From Micromonospora qiuiae (GTDB lineage: Bacteria > Actinomycetota > Actinomycetes > Mycobacteriales > Micromonosporaceae): a stretch of DNA of 64,000 nt. Under the pieces are notes generated by a model that saw only the letters and a program-made list of their open reading frames with translations, was not told the origin of the DNA and searched no databases. Shown here piece after piece: positions 16,510-25,400 of this stretch (within the stretch, counting starts at the first letter, position 1; each line of letters opens with the position of its first letter). The stretch lies in the NCBI RefSeq assembly GCF_016863555.1, contig NZ_BOPC01000027.1, positions 1 to 64,000 on the forward strand. The letters run 5' to 3'. Made by a program: the position numbers and the translations under genes.

Positions 16510-17681
16510 GCGTGAGTCGGACGAACGACCCAGCGTCGCGGGGTGAGGGTGGTCGGAGTGGGCCGCTGCGGGTCGGCGTGTTGTTCGGCGGCCCGTCAGC
16601 GGAGCACGAGGTCTCCTGCGCCTCGGCGCTCGGTGTGGCCCGGGCGCTGACCGGGAACGGGTACCACGTGGTGGCCATCGGCATCACCCGCGACCGCGAG
16701 CTGCGGCTCGTGCCGGACGAGACGCTGGCCCGGATTCTCGACAGCAGCGCGCCAAGGCGGGCCATCGACGACCGGCTGGTGGTGACCGGGCCGATCGTGG
16801 AGCTGCGGGCCGGCCGACGGTCGGCGATCGCGCTCGTCACCGCCGTCGACGGGCCGGGTGCGGTGCACGCCGAGCTGGACGTGGTCTTTCCGGTGCTGCA
16901 CGGCCCGTTCGGGGAGGACGGGGTGGTGCAGGGACTGCTCGAATCCCTCGGCGTGCCGTACGTGGGGTGCGGGATCCTCGCCTCGGCCGTCGGGATGGAC
17001 AAGGTGGCGATGAAACGGGCGCTGCGGGCCGAAGGGGTGCCGATCACGCCGTACGTCTGGTTCGACGCGCAGACCTACCGGGCCAGCGAGGATCCCGAGA
17101 AGCTGGTGGTGGGGCTGCGCCGGCCGCTGTTCGTCAAGCCGGCCCGGATGGGTTCCTCGATCGGCATCAGTCGGGTGGCCGACGGGGACGACCTGACCGC
17201 GGCGGTCGACGAGGCGCTGCGGCACGACGACCTGGTCGTGGTGGAGCAGGGGGTGACCGGCCGGGAACTGGAGTGCGGGGTGCTCGGCGGCGCCGACCCG
17301 CAGGCGTCGGCGGTCGGCGAGGTCCGCGTCACCGGGGGCTGGTTCGACTACCGGCAGAAGTATCTGGGCGACGACGATCCGATGGTGGTGCCGGCCCTGC
17401 TGCCCGACGAGGTCGCCGAGCGGATTCGTGAGCTGTCGGTACGCGCGTTCGTGGCCATCGGCGGCTGGGGGCTGGCCCGGGTCGACTTCCTGTACGACGA
17501 GGCCGCCAACGAGCTGTATGTCAACGAGTTGAACACCATGCCGGGATTCACCGCGCACTCGATGTACCCGAAGGTGTGGGCGGCGGCCGGCGTCGGCTAC
17601 CGGGAGATCGTGGACCGGCTGGTCGCGTTGGCCTTCGCCCGGCACGCTGATCGTCCGACCGGCCAGGGGGTCCCGCAGTGA
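16506..17681 (+). CDS. D-alanine-D-alanine ligase family protein
   Basis: The 391-aa ATP-grasp ligase opens with LRVGVLFGGPSAEHEVS (substrate Glu in EHEVS). Further motifs are VFPVLHGPFGEDG, KPARMGSSIGIS around residues 211-222, and the C-terminal GLARVDFLYD and ELNTMPGFTAHSMYP. The omega loop reads FDYRQKY (280-286). It keeps the Lys-Tyr end seen in Ddl enzymes, but has Arg-Gln where housekeeping enzymes usually have an acidic residue plus Ala. Specificity for D-Ala, D-Ser or D-lactate as second substrate is therefore open. GTG 16506 overlaps the previous stop, and the VanX-like gene overlaps its end. It is probably not the housekeeping Ddl. Confidence 0.88.
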   Translation: MSVSRTNDPASRGEGGRSGPLRVGVLFGGPSAEHEVSCASALGVARALTGNGYHVVAIGITRDRELRLVPDETLARILDSSAPRRAIDDRLVVTGPIVELRAGRRSAIALVTAVDGPGAVHAELDVVFPVLHGPFGEDGVVQGLLESLGVPYVGCGILASAVGMDKVAMKRALRAEGVPITPYVWFDAQTYRASEDPEKLVVGLRRPLFVKPARMGSSIGISRVADGDDLTAAVDEALRHDDLVVVEQGVTGRELECGVLGGADPQASAVGEVRVTGGWFDYRQKYLGDDDPMVVPALLPDEVAERIRELSVRAFVAIGGWGLARVDFLYDEAANELYVNELNTMPGFTAHSMYPKVWAAAGVGYREIVDRLVALAFARHADRPTGQGVPQ

Positions 17682-18340
17682 TCCTGCTCGGTGACCCACG
17701 AGTCGCGGCGGTACCCGGTGCCGACGACGGGGAACCCCTGGTGGACCTGCGCGATCTGCCCGAGCTGCGGTTGGACGATCGGGTCGCCGACCCGGCCGGG
17801 GCGTACGCGCGGCTGCGCCGGGGGGTGGTGGAGCGATTGCTGGCCGCGCAGCGCGCCCTGCCCGGCGGCCTGCGCCTGCTGGTCATCGAGGGGTACCGGC
17901 CGTACCAGGCGCAGCTGGACATCTTCACCGGCTACCGGAACGAGTTGCGCCGCCGCCACCCGGACTGGTCGCCGGAACGGGTGTACCGGGAGACCACCAA
18001 GTTCGTCTCGCCGGTCGAGGTGGCACCGCACAGCACCGGCGGGGCGGTGGACCTGACGCTCTGCACCGACGACGGCGCCGAACTGGACATGGGCACCGTC
18101 GTGGATGCCACCCCCGAAGCCAGTGGGAACGCCTGTTTCACCGCCGCGTCGTCGATCTCCGCCCGGGCCCGCCGGCACCGGCGGATCCTGGTGACCGCGC
18201 TGGCCGGCGCAGGTTTGGTGAACTATCCGACCGAGTGGTGGCACTGGTCCTACGGCGACCGGTACTGGGCGTTGCTCACCGGTGCGGCGCAGACCCGCTA
18301 CGGGCCGCTGTCGCATAACTGCCTGTCAACTTCGCCGTGA
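17678..18340 (+). CDS. D-alanyl-D-alanine dipeptidase (VanX/DdpX family)
   Basis: The 220-aa protein has every VanX active-site feature: Arg74 in GYRPYQAQ, zinc ligands His118 and Asp125 in APHSTGGAVD, and Glu186 with His189 in EWWHW. Spacings equal those of VanX (His-X6-Asp and Glu-X2-His). Such enzymes cut free D-Ala-D-Ala, either to stop its use in peptidoglycan or to recycle it. There is no signal peptide, so it acts in the cytoplasm. It overlaps the ligase gene by 4 nt. A ligase and a D-Ala-D-Ala dipeptidase in one operon is the logic of precursor replacement in glycopeptide resistance. Confidence 0.92.
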   Translation: MILLGDPRVAAVPGADDGEPLVDLRDLPELRLDDRVADPAGAYARLRRGVVERLLAAQRALPGGLRLLVIEGYRPYQAQLDIFTGYRNELRRRHPDWSPERVYRETTKFVSPVEVAPHSTGGAVDLTLCTDDGAELDMGTVVDATPEASGNACFTAASSISARARRHRRILVTALAGAGLVNYPTEWWHWSYGDRYWALLTGAAQTRYGPLSHNCLSTSP

Positions 18341-18356
18341 GTTTAGGCTGCGGAAC

Positions 18357-19796
18357 GTGGAGCCCACCCCGTTCTTCGTCGCCGGCCGTCGTACCCACGG
18401 ATCCGGCGAAGTGACCGTCCACCACCCGTACGACGGTCGTCCGGTCGGTCGTACCACCCTCGCCACCGCCGCCCAGGTCGAATCGGCCGTGGCGGCGGCG
18501 GCCGAGGTGGCCGCGACGGCGGCCGGCCTGCCCGCCCACGCTCGCGCGGCGGCCCTGGACCACGTCTCGCGCCGGCTCGCCGAGCGGGCCGAGGAGGTCG
18601 CCGCCCTGATCACCGCCGAGAACGGCAAACCGGTCAAGTGGGCGCGGGCCGAAGTGAGTCGGGCGGTCTCCACCTTCCGCTGGGCGGCCGAGGAGGCACG
18701 CCGTTTCTCCGGCGAACTGCAACGGCTCGACACCGACCCTGCGGCCACCGGCCGGATCGCTCTGATCCGGCGGGTGCCCAGGGGCCCGGTGCTGGGCATC
18801 ACCCCGTTCAACTTTCCGCTCAACCTGGTGGCGCACAAGGTCGCTCCGGCCCTCGCGGTCGGCGCACCCATCGTGGTCAAGCCGGCGCCGGCCACCCCGC
18901 TGTCGGCGCTGCTGCTCGGCGAGATCCTGGCCGAGACCGAGCTGCCCGAGGGAATGTTCTCGGTGCTGCCGCTGCCCAACGAGCGCGCCACCGAACTCGT
19001 CACCGATCCCCGGCTGCCGGTGGTCTCGTTCACCGGCTCCGGGCCGGTCGGCGCGGCCATCCGCAGGTCGGCGCCGGAGAAGCACGTGACGCTGGAGCTG
19101 GGCGGCAACGCGGCGGCGCTCATCTGCGAGGACTGGGCGGGCGACGAGGATCTGACCTTTGCGGCGCAGCGGATCGCCACCTTCGCCAACTACCAGGCCG
19201 GGCAGTCCTGCATCGCGGTGCAGCGGGTCTACGTGCACGAGTGGCTCTACGATGGCTTCCTGCCCCGGCTGGTCGCGGCCGTGCGGGAACTACGCACCGG
19301 CGACCCGACCGACCCGCTGACCGACGTCGGCCCGCTGGTCTCCGTCGACGCCGCCCGCCGGGTGGAAGCCTGGGTGGACGAGGCGGTTGCGGCCGGCGCC
19401 ACCGTCGAGACCGGCGGCCTTCGGGACGGCGCGACCTACCCGCCCACGGTCCTCAGTGGAGTGCCGAAGGGCGCGAAGGTCTGCGCCGAGGAGGTCTTCG
19501 GTCCGGTGCTCGTCGTGGACCGGGTGGAGAACGACACCGCAGGCTTCGCCGCCGTCAACGACTCGGCGTACGGCCTCCAGGCCGGCGTCTTCACCCACCG
19601 CCTCGACGTGGCCTTCGCGGCGGCCCGGATCCTGGAGGTGGGCGGGGTGATCGTCGGTGACGTGCCGTCGTACCGCGCCGACCAGATGCCCTACGGCGGA
19701 ATGAAAGGCAGCGGCGTGGGCCGCGAGGGCCTACGCAGCGCCATGGACGACTACACCCACCCCCGCGTCACCGTCCTCACCAGCCTGCAGCTGTAA
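18357..19796 (+). CDS. NAD(P)-dependent aldehyde dehydrogenase
   Basis: The 479-aa protein has a complete aldehyde dehydrogenase core: ITPFNFPLNL, SFTGSGPVG for cofactor binding, general base Glu247 in TLELGGN, and nucleophile Cys285 in AGQSC. It resembles the branch containing glyceraldehyde-3-phosphate, lactaldehyde and phosphonoacetaldehyde dehydrogenases. The substrate cannot be named from sequence. GTG 18357 was chosen because the stop of the VanX-like gene is only 16 nt upstream, and a longer frame would run into that gene. It is probably the last gene of that operon. REP-like repeats follow its stop. Confidence 0.9.
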   Translation: MEPTPFFVAGRRTHGSGEVTVHHPYDGRPVGRTTLATAAQVESAVAAAAEVAATAAGLPAHARAAALDHVSRRLAERAEEVAALITAENGKPVKWARAEVSRAVSTFRWAAEEARRFSGELQRLDTDPAATGRIALIRRVPRGPVLGITPFNFPLNLVAHKVAPALAVGAPIVVKPAPATPLSALLLGEILAETELPEGMFSVLPLPNERATELVTDPRLPVVSFTGSGPVGAAIRRSAPEKHVTLELGGNAAALICEDWAGDEDLTFAAQRIATFANYQAGQSCIAVQRVYVHEWLYDGFLPRLVAAVRELRTGDPTDPLTDVGPLVSVDAARRVEAWVDEAVAAGATVETGGLRDGATYPPTVLSGVPKGAKVCAEEVFGPVLVVDRVENDTAGFAAVNDSAYGLQAGVFTHRLDVAFAAARILEVGGVIVGDVPSYRADQMPYGGMKGSGVGREGLRSAMDDYTHPRVTVLTSLQL

Positions 19797-19802
19797 GGGC
19801 AG

Positions 19803-19905
19803 CAGTTTAAGGAAGGGTGTAAGGAAGGGGTGTAAAGAAGGGGTGTAAGGAAGGGCACCTTTTTAACGCCTGGTGTATAGGAAGGGCCCCCTTTTAACCG
19901 CCTGG
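19803..19905 (+). repeat. AGGAAGGGCCCC-type REP-like repeat cluster A
   Basis: Four short GTGTAAGGAAGGGG-like units run into two fuller units, AAGGAAGGGCACCTTTTTAA and GTATAGGAAGGGCCCCCTTT, each followed by TTAAC-GCCTG. Each core can fold through the GGGCCC centre. The cluster begins 7 nt after the aldehyde dehydrogenase stop. The same family occurs at 50622 and 56548. Confidence 0.85.
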
Positions 19906-19970
19906 CCCGCCGGTGTCCTGGTCTTCTGTGGGGGCGGTTCGCCGCAGTTTGTCGTGTCGGGTTGGGGACC

Positions 19971-20093
19971 TGTCGAGCTGAGGGCGTGAACGGATCGCGG
20001 TGATTGGCGGCGGGTGGGTGGGGTGTGCCATGACGATGGCGGGGCTGCCGGTTGGCTGAGGGGTCGTGAGAGCAAAGACGGATCAGCTCGACA
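19971..20093 (+). repeat. Inverted-repeat-bounded element, copy 2
   Basis: TGTCGAGCTG (19971-19980) and CAGCTCGACA (20084-20093) bound 123 bp. The left end continues AGGGCGTGAACGGATC and the right end is GACGGATCAGCTCGACA, so the inverted similarity extends a few bases inward. It matches the ends of the element at 6857-7015. The remaining sequence up to 20334 shows no gene. Confidence 0.55.
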
Positions 20094-20334
20094 GCAGTCG
20101 ATAGCGACATCGCTCGGCCCAGGATGCCGGTGGATGCGCCGGCAAAACAATGCGCCGGCTGATCGCGGAGACGCGCCTGATCAACCCGGTGTACCGCTGC
20201 TGGCCGGGCGCTCCCTGCTCGTTTTCTGGCGCGTGGCTGTCGGCGCACTCCAGCCGAACCTGGCGCGGCCGGCCTCACAATGCGGGCCGCGCACCCCCCA
20301 CGATCAGCGACGAGCTTCTAACTCGAGAGGCGGG

Positions 20335-21567
20335 TCACCAGGTGCCGTCGTCGCGTACCCGGGCCGGGGCGCGACCGAGCAGCAGGGTGGTGAGCGCCTC
20401 GTCGATGTCCGCCCCGAGGAACCACTCGCCGGCCTGATCCAGCGCGAAGATCCGGCCCTGCTCGTCAACGGCGATGATGCTGTGCTGGTTTTCCGTGCCG
20501 ATCGGGAAAAGCCGCGCCCCGATCACCGCCGCAAAGTCGGCAAGCGTGTCAGCGGTGTGCGCAACCTGCCGGGGCCGAATGTCGAAACGGGAAATCCATA
20601 CCTGCTCACCTGGCCCGAGTCGGGCTCCGACGAGGCTCGGAAAAGCAGTGAGGGTGGACGCTACGGCAGGAAAAACGGAGTGTTCGTGAACCCTGCTGCG
20701 AACTGCGCTGACGTCGCGGATAGCTGACATCGCCACGACCTCGTCACCGAAGTGTGGTCGCCAGCCAGCGGCGACGAGAGCATGCGCCACCTCCGCCGGG
20801 AATCGGCCGGGCGACGGATCGGGCGCAGATTCGGGATGCCACGGTGCCGTCCAGCCACGGTCGGACCAAGGCAGGATGTTGAAGTGAACGAGGAAGTTGA
20901 TGCAGGTGTCGCAGGGGCGCTCGGTGCGCCCACCGGCGGGGTCGCCGGCTTCGCGAACGAGGTAGCAGTCAAAACGCGCCTCGCTGAGCAACCCTGCCGC
21001 GTCGCTGACGTCCATCGGGGCGATGCATTCGGCGGCGCGGCGCTGGTCGTACTCGTATAGGACGTCGGAGACAACGATCAGTTCCGCGTGCCGGTCGCCG
21101 CCGCGGACCAGATGCCCCGGAGGCAACCCGTCTAGGTACGCGCGGACCAGTGGATGGTGGTTGAGCTCCACGTCTCCCTTGGCTCCGTGGGCGGTGAAAA
21201 TGCGCCCTTCGATAGTCAGGTGCGCCGCAGTGGTCGGAGTGGGCAGCCTGCGGATCTCCCGCAGTAGTTGACTTGCCGGATCGACGGTGCGGGGCACCGG
21301 CGGGCCGGTGGGCCGGCTCCGGCGAAAGAGCTGCTCGACCATTTCAGGTGGGACCCGGGGCCACGTGCTCACCTCACCGGTCTCCTTGTCGACCACGGTG
21401 GTCGGCAGGTCACCGGGAAGCATTCTGACCTGTGTGGACACTGTCGAGGTGATGACGTACCCGAGGTCGAACTCGGTCACCATCGGCTGGCACTCGTGAC
21501 CCAGGCGCAGTGAGTCGCGGCGGGCCCACACCGCCGCAATCTGCTCGGCCTGTTCGCGGTCAATCAC
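20335..21567 (-). CDS. Fusion of Imm35/YrhB-like, YwqJ-type deaminase-like and SUKH-3-like domains
   Basis: The 410-aa protein reads as three parts. Residues about 1-80 (DREQAEQIAAVWARRD to PTTVVDKETGEVSTWP) look like an Imm35/YrhB-type domain. Residues 120-235 contain a deaminase-type zinc motif, His160-Ala-Glu162 with Pro218-Cys219-X2-Cys222. Residues 255-405 (FPAEVAHALVAAGW to ALDQAGEWFLGADIDEALTTLL) look like a SUKH-3 immunity domain. Domain names are from memory of these families. I chose GTG 21567, which has GGTAGG upstream; a TTG lies at 21588. It is transcribed away from the toxin operon. It may be that toxin's immunity protein, or a remnant fusion of a second toxin with its own immunity. 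Confidence 0.7.
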   Translation of the reverse strand: MIDREQAEQIAAVWARRDSLRLGHECQPMVTEFDLGYVITSTVSTQVRMLPGDLPTTVVDKETGEVSTWPRVPPEMVEQLFRRSRPTGPPVPRTVDPASQLLREIRRLPTPTTAAHLTIEGRIFTAHGAKGDVELNHHPLVRAYLDGLPPGHLVRGGDRHAELIVVSDVLYEYDQRRAAECIAPMDVSDAAGLLSEARFDCYLVREAGDPAGGRTERPCDTCINFLVHFNILPWSDRGWTAPWHPESAPDPSPGRFPAEVAHALVAAGWRPHFGDEVVAMSAIRDVSAVRSRVHEHSVFPAVASTLTAFPSLVGARLGPGEQVWISRFDIRPRQVAHTADTLADFAAVIGARLFPIGTENQHSIIAVDEQGRIFALDQAGEWFLGADIDEALTTLLLGRAPARVRDDGTW

Positions 21568-21646
21568 AACCGGAAACCTACCGGACAACGTGAATCAGTG
21601 GCAGCCGGTATGGTTTGATTTACCGACGGTGACGGAAGGTGTGGCG

Positions 21647-22060
21647 TTGACCGACAACGTGAACCGTGCAGCCAATCGCGCCCTGCGAGCCCGGTTCGAC
21701 GATGTGTTCGGGCAGTATCAGCAGCTCCGGTCTGGTTTGGACGAGTTGCAAACCAGGCTCGCCGAGCTGCGGGTGACCGAGCGCTCCGACGACGGGCAGG
21801 TCACGGCAACCGTCAACGCTCGAGGCGAGCTGGTGTCGGTGGAGCTGAGCAACTCGATCTACCGCGCTCGTGACGCCGAAGGGCTGAGTGCGAAGATCAC
21901 TGCCACGGCACGCCGGGCCAGTGCCGCCGCGACAGCGGCAACCCAGGAACTCGTGGCGGGCTATCTGCCAGCCGGCTCCGGCACGGCTGACTTCCTGCGT
22001 ACCGGCGACTTCGGCACCCTGCTCGGCCGGGCCGACCAAGTCCTGCGTCGGAGCGAGTGA
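21647..22060 (+). CDS. YbaB/EbfC-like helical protein of a toxin operon
   Basis: The 137-aa product has a coiled helix ([20 protein letters not shown]) followed by a beta-rich YbaB-type core, [20 protein letters not shown], and an Ala-rich helix. In actinobacteria such proteins precede WXG100-like genes in type VII-linked toxin operons. Starts at 21590, 21629 and 21641 are also in frame; I prefer TTG 21647, which has GGAAGG about 8 nt upstream. The stop TGA shares one base with the next ATG. Roles suggested for the family are nucleoid binding or chaperoning, and nothing here decides. Confidence 0.75.
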   Translation: MTDNVNRAANRALRARFDDVFGQYQQLRSGLDELQTRLAELRVTERSDDGQVTATVNARGELVSVELSNSIYRARDAEGLSAKITATARRASAAATAATQELVAGYLPAGSGTADFLRTGDFGTLLGRADQVLRRSE

Positions 22061-22398
22061 TGGCGGGGCAGCTCTGGCTCGATCCGGCGCGAGCCCGGCG
22101 TGCCGGCGCGGACCTGACCCGCGTCGGTGAGGCGGTGACAGGGCGTCGCGCAGAGGATGGTGCCGCGATAACGGCGGCGAGCGCCCGGCGGCCGTGGGGG
22201 CGCGACGATATCGGCGCTGCGTTCGAGCAGCAGTACCGCGGCTACGAGGAGATGGTGCTGCGGGTCTGGGCGGGAGTGGGCCGCAGGTTGGCGGAGTTGG
22301 GCTCGGACGTCGTCCGTTCCGTGGAGGCCAACCTGGAGACGGACGCGGCCAGCGCCGGCCGGTTCGAACGGGTGACCGAGCCACGCCCACCCCGCTGA
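22060..22398 (+). CDS. WXG100-like small helical protein
   Basis: The 112-aa protein is nearly all helical and has the length of ESX/WXG100 substrates: [20 protein letters not shown], a turn around [23 protein letters not shown], and a second helix [16 protein letters not shown]. The canonical Trp-X-Gly is replaced by PWGRDD at the hairpin turn, the form common in actinobacterial toxin-linked proteins. It sits between the YbaB-like gene and the large toxin and probably assists its export. No ESX secretion machinery is in the window. Confidence 0.75.
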   Translation: MAGQLWLDPARARRAGADLTRVGEAVTGRRAEDGAAITAASARRPWGRDDIGAAFEQQYRGYEEMVLRVWAGVGRRLAELGSDVVRSVEANLETDAASAGRFERVTEPRPPR

Positions 22399-22419
22399 TT
22401 CCGGACCGGGAGGTCGTCG

Positions 22420-25400
22420 ATGACCCTGTTGCCGAGCCCGATCCCGCACCCTTTGGACTACTCGCCCTGGGAGCTGCCGGGCTGGATCTATGAAGCGCTC
22501 GACTGGGTGATCGGCGTGGAGTGGCCGGAGGGCGACGAACGCGCCGTCTGGGAGCTGGCCGACCAGTGGTACGCGGTGAGCGGGGTCCTCGCCGGCCCGC
22601 AGACGGACGCGAATACCGCTGCCACGGAGGTACGCCAGGGGTATGGCGCGGTCGGGGCGGTGGCAGCCGCGTTCGACATCGCGTGGCAGCGGGTGGCTGA
22701 TGGCGGCGAAGCCCCACTGCCGGTACTGCTCGCCGTCAGCCAGGACCTGGGTCGGGTGGTGGAGGAGTGCGGCTGCGACATCGAAGGCGCCAAGCTCGAA
22801 GTCTGGATCGAGCTGGGCATCCTGGTGATCGAACTGCTGGGGCTGGCGGTGGCGGCGGTGCTCACCGCCGGGGCCGCCTCACCGGCCGCCGCCGGGGCGA
22901 TCGCCGCGACCCGGTTCCTGGTGCAGCAGATCTTCCGGCGGCTGCTGGCACAACTGGCTCGTAAGACCCTCAAGCAGGGCCTCAAGGAAGCCGGGGAACG
23001 GGCGGCGAAGCAGGTTGCCAAGGGCGGCGCGAAGGGCCTGGCGCGACGTGCCGCCCGGGAGGGACTGGAAGAGGCGGCCGAGGAGGCGGGAGTCAACCTG
23101 GCCACTCAGGCGTACCAGAACTCGACCGGTCGTCGACATGGCTTGGATATCACCGACGTGGCCACCAACGCGATCGGCGGTCTGGCCGGCGGTGCGGCGG
23201 CGCCACTGGCTGGCCTCGGCCGGCACGCCACCGGTCGCGGGGCCCGGATGGCCGAGCACGTCGGCCGGGAAATGACCGGCGAGGTGATTGCCGATCAGGC
23301 GGCGAGCCTCGCCACCGGACAGGGCCTCATCTCACTGAATGACGCCACCCGAGCAGCGGCGTCGGGTGCCCGCGGCTCGGCTACCGCCCAGAGTGATCAC
23401 GTCCTACAGGCCCGGCTCGGCGGCCAACTGAGCGCCCTGGCCGGTCCGTCTTTCTCCGCGCCGATATCGCCTGGGCCGGCTCCTTCCGATCTACCGTTCG
23501 GCGCCGCTGCAACGGCGTATCCGCCTGCGGTTGATTCGGAGGTGTCAATCCTTCCCCAGCGGAGCCCGGTCGAGTCGCTGTCTGCGGGGCCGTCCGCTGC
23601 CTCTGTGCTGTCGGGCGGGCCCGCTGGACCCTTTTCTGGTCCGGATGGCGGTGTCGTCCCGGCTCCACCCACCGCGCCGCCTCAGGATGCGGGAGCGCTG
23701 CATCTAGCCAGCCCCGATCAGGGCGGCACACCAGACCGTCCCACGGAGTCGAGCCAGCGGCCGGAGCCGCACCAGCCCATCCGCGAGGCTGCCACGATTG
23801 AGCCACCACGCGTAAGCGAGCTGACCAGCGCAGCTCCCGCCGTGAGCCCGGTGACGACGATCTCGACGGACGGGCCCGTGGGCTCGCCGGGTCCGACGTT
23901 GTCCACAGCCGCTGCGCCGTCGGTCATACCGGCTGCGATTCCGGGCCCTGTCACCGGTGCGGAGATGACGGGCGCGGTGGGCGGTGGTGTGGCTGCCTTG
24001 ACCGGCTCGGCCCAGGCCGCCAACCCGACGACAACGACCAGCATCGGCGGGCCAGTGACTGCGGGGGGCCCGGTGGCAGTCGGGCCGGCGGTGAACTCGG
24101 TGGCGGGCCTGCCGACGGCAGCGAGGTCGACGGAGGCCAACTCGCCCGCCGAAGCGCTACCTCGGCCGGAGCCGCCCCCTGCGCCGCCACGGTCCGCGCT
24201 GGTCGAAGCACTCGCCCCGAACCTTCGGATAGGGAACTCGCCGGGACGCGCCACCCCGCCGGCCTCGCCGCCGGGGGCCGGCGACTGGAACGGAGGCCGC
24301 TGGGCCGCTGAGCAGGAGGCCCTCGAACGGCGCCGCTACCGGGGCTACTACGAGTCGCAGCGGGTTCATTATGAGGACACTCGCCGGTTGCGTGAGGTCG
24401 CCCGGCTGAGGAATCAGGCGGAGGAGCACTATCAGCGGGCGGGTGACTTCAGCGCGTACGCTCGCCAACTCCATCAGGCGGGCCACCGTAGCGCGTCGGC
24501 GGGCTGGCAACGGGCGGCGGAGGAGGAGGCCCGCGCGTACGGCGAGTGTCTGGATCTTGCCGACGCGGTGCTGGCGGGTTCCGTCGTGCCGGACGTGGTG
24601 GCCGTCGATCGGCCGGAGGACTTTCACCGGATCAACGACGACGTCGGTGATCTCGCTCCTGGGGCGATCGGGACCGCGGACCGTTCGGCGCTGACCGGCG
24701 ACGATCATCCGCCGCCGATCGATCGGTCCCGCCGGTACGGCCAGCCTGGCGGACTGCGTCCGCCACTCGCCCTGCACCAGTTGGACGTGGAGCGGCAGAT
24801 GCCCCGGGACGGGGCCGGAAACGTGCTGCGTACGGCGGATCCCCGGGTGGGCGACTGGTTCGGGCTGATGAACGACGGGGGGCCGCAGGCCGACCCGACC
24901 CGAGGCATCAACTGCCTGGACTGCACGCTTTCGCTCTTCGACACCTGGGTGCATGGTCGTCCCCGGGTGGCGGCGCCGCGCACTTTCGACGCGTACCAGG
25001 CCGGTGACGTCAACCGGCCGCTCAACGGCGAGCAGGACGGCACCGCGCGGGTGGAGGACGTCACGGGCGGACGTTTCCAGCGACTCTGCGACGGCACCGC
25101 CACCACCCCGGCGGGGATGCAGCGGGCGCTGGACACGGGCTACCGCAACCTGCACGACCAACTCCTGCTGGGTGGCCACGGCAGTTTCGCCTTCGTCGTC
25201 AACCATCTGGAGCGGGGCGGCGCGCACATCTGGGTGGCGCTGAACCAGAACGGCACCGTGCTCTACGTCGATCCGCAGATCGGGCTGGTCAGCGACCGGC
25301 CGTTGTACCGGCACCACGGGGCCGCGTACCCGTTCAACGCTCTCGACGCGGACGTGCTGGTGCTCGACGGCGCCGCCCGACCGATGCCGCTGACCGGGTT

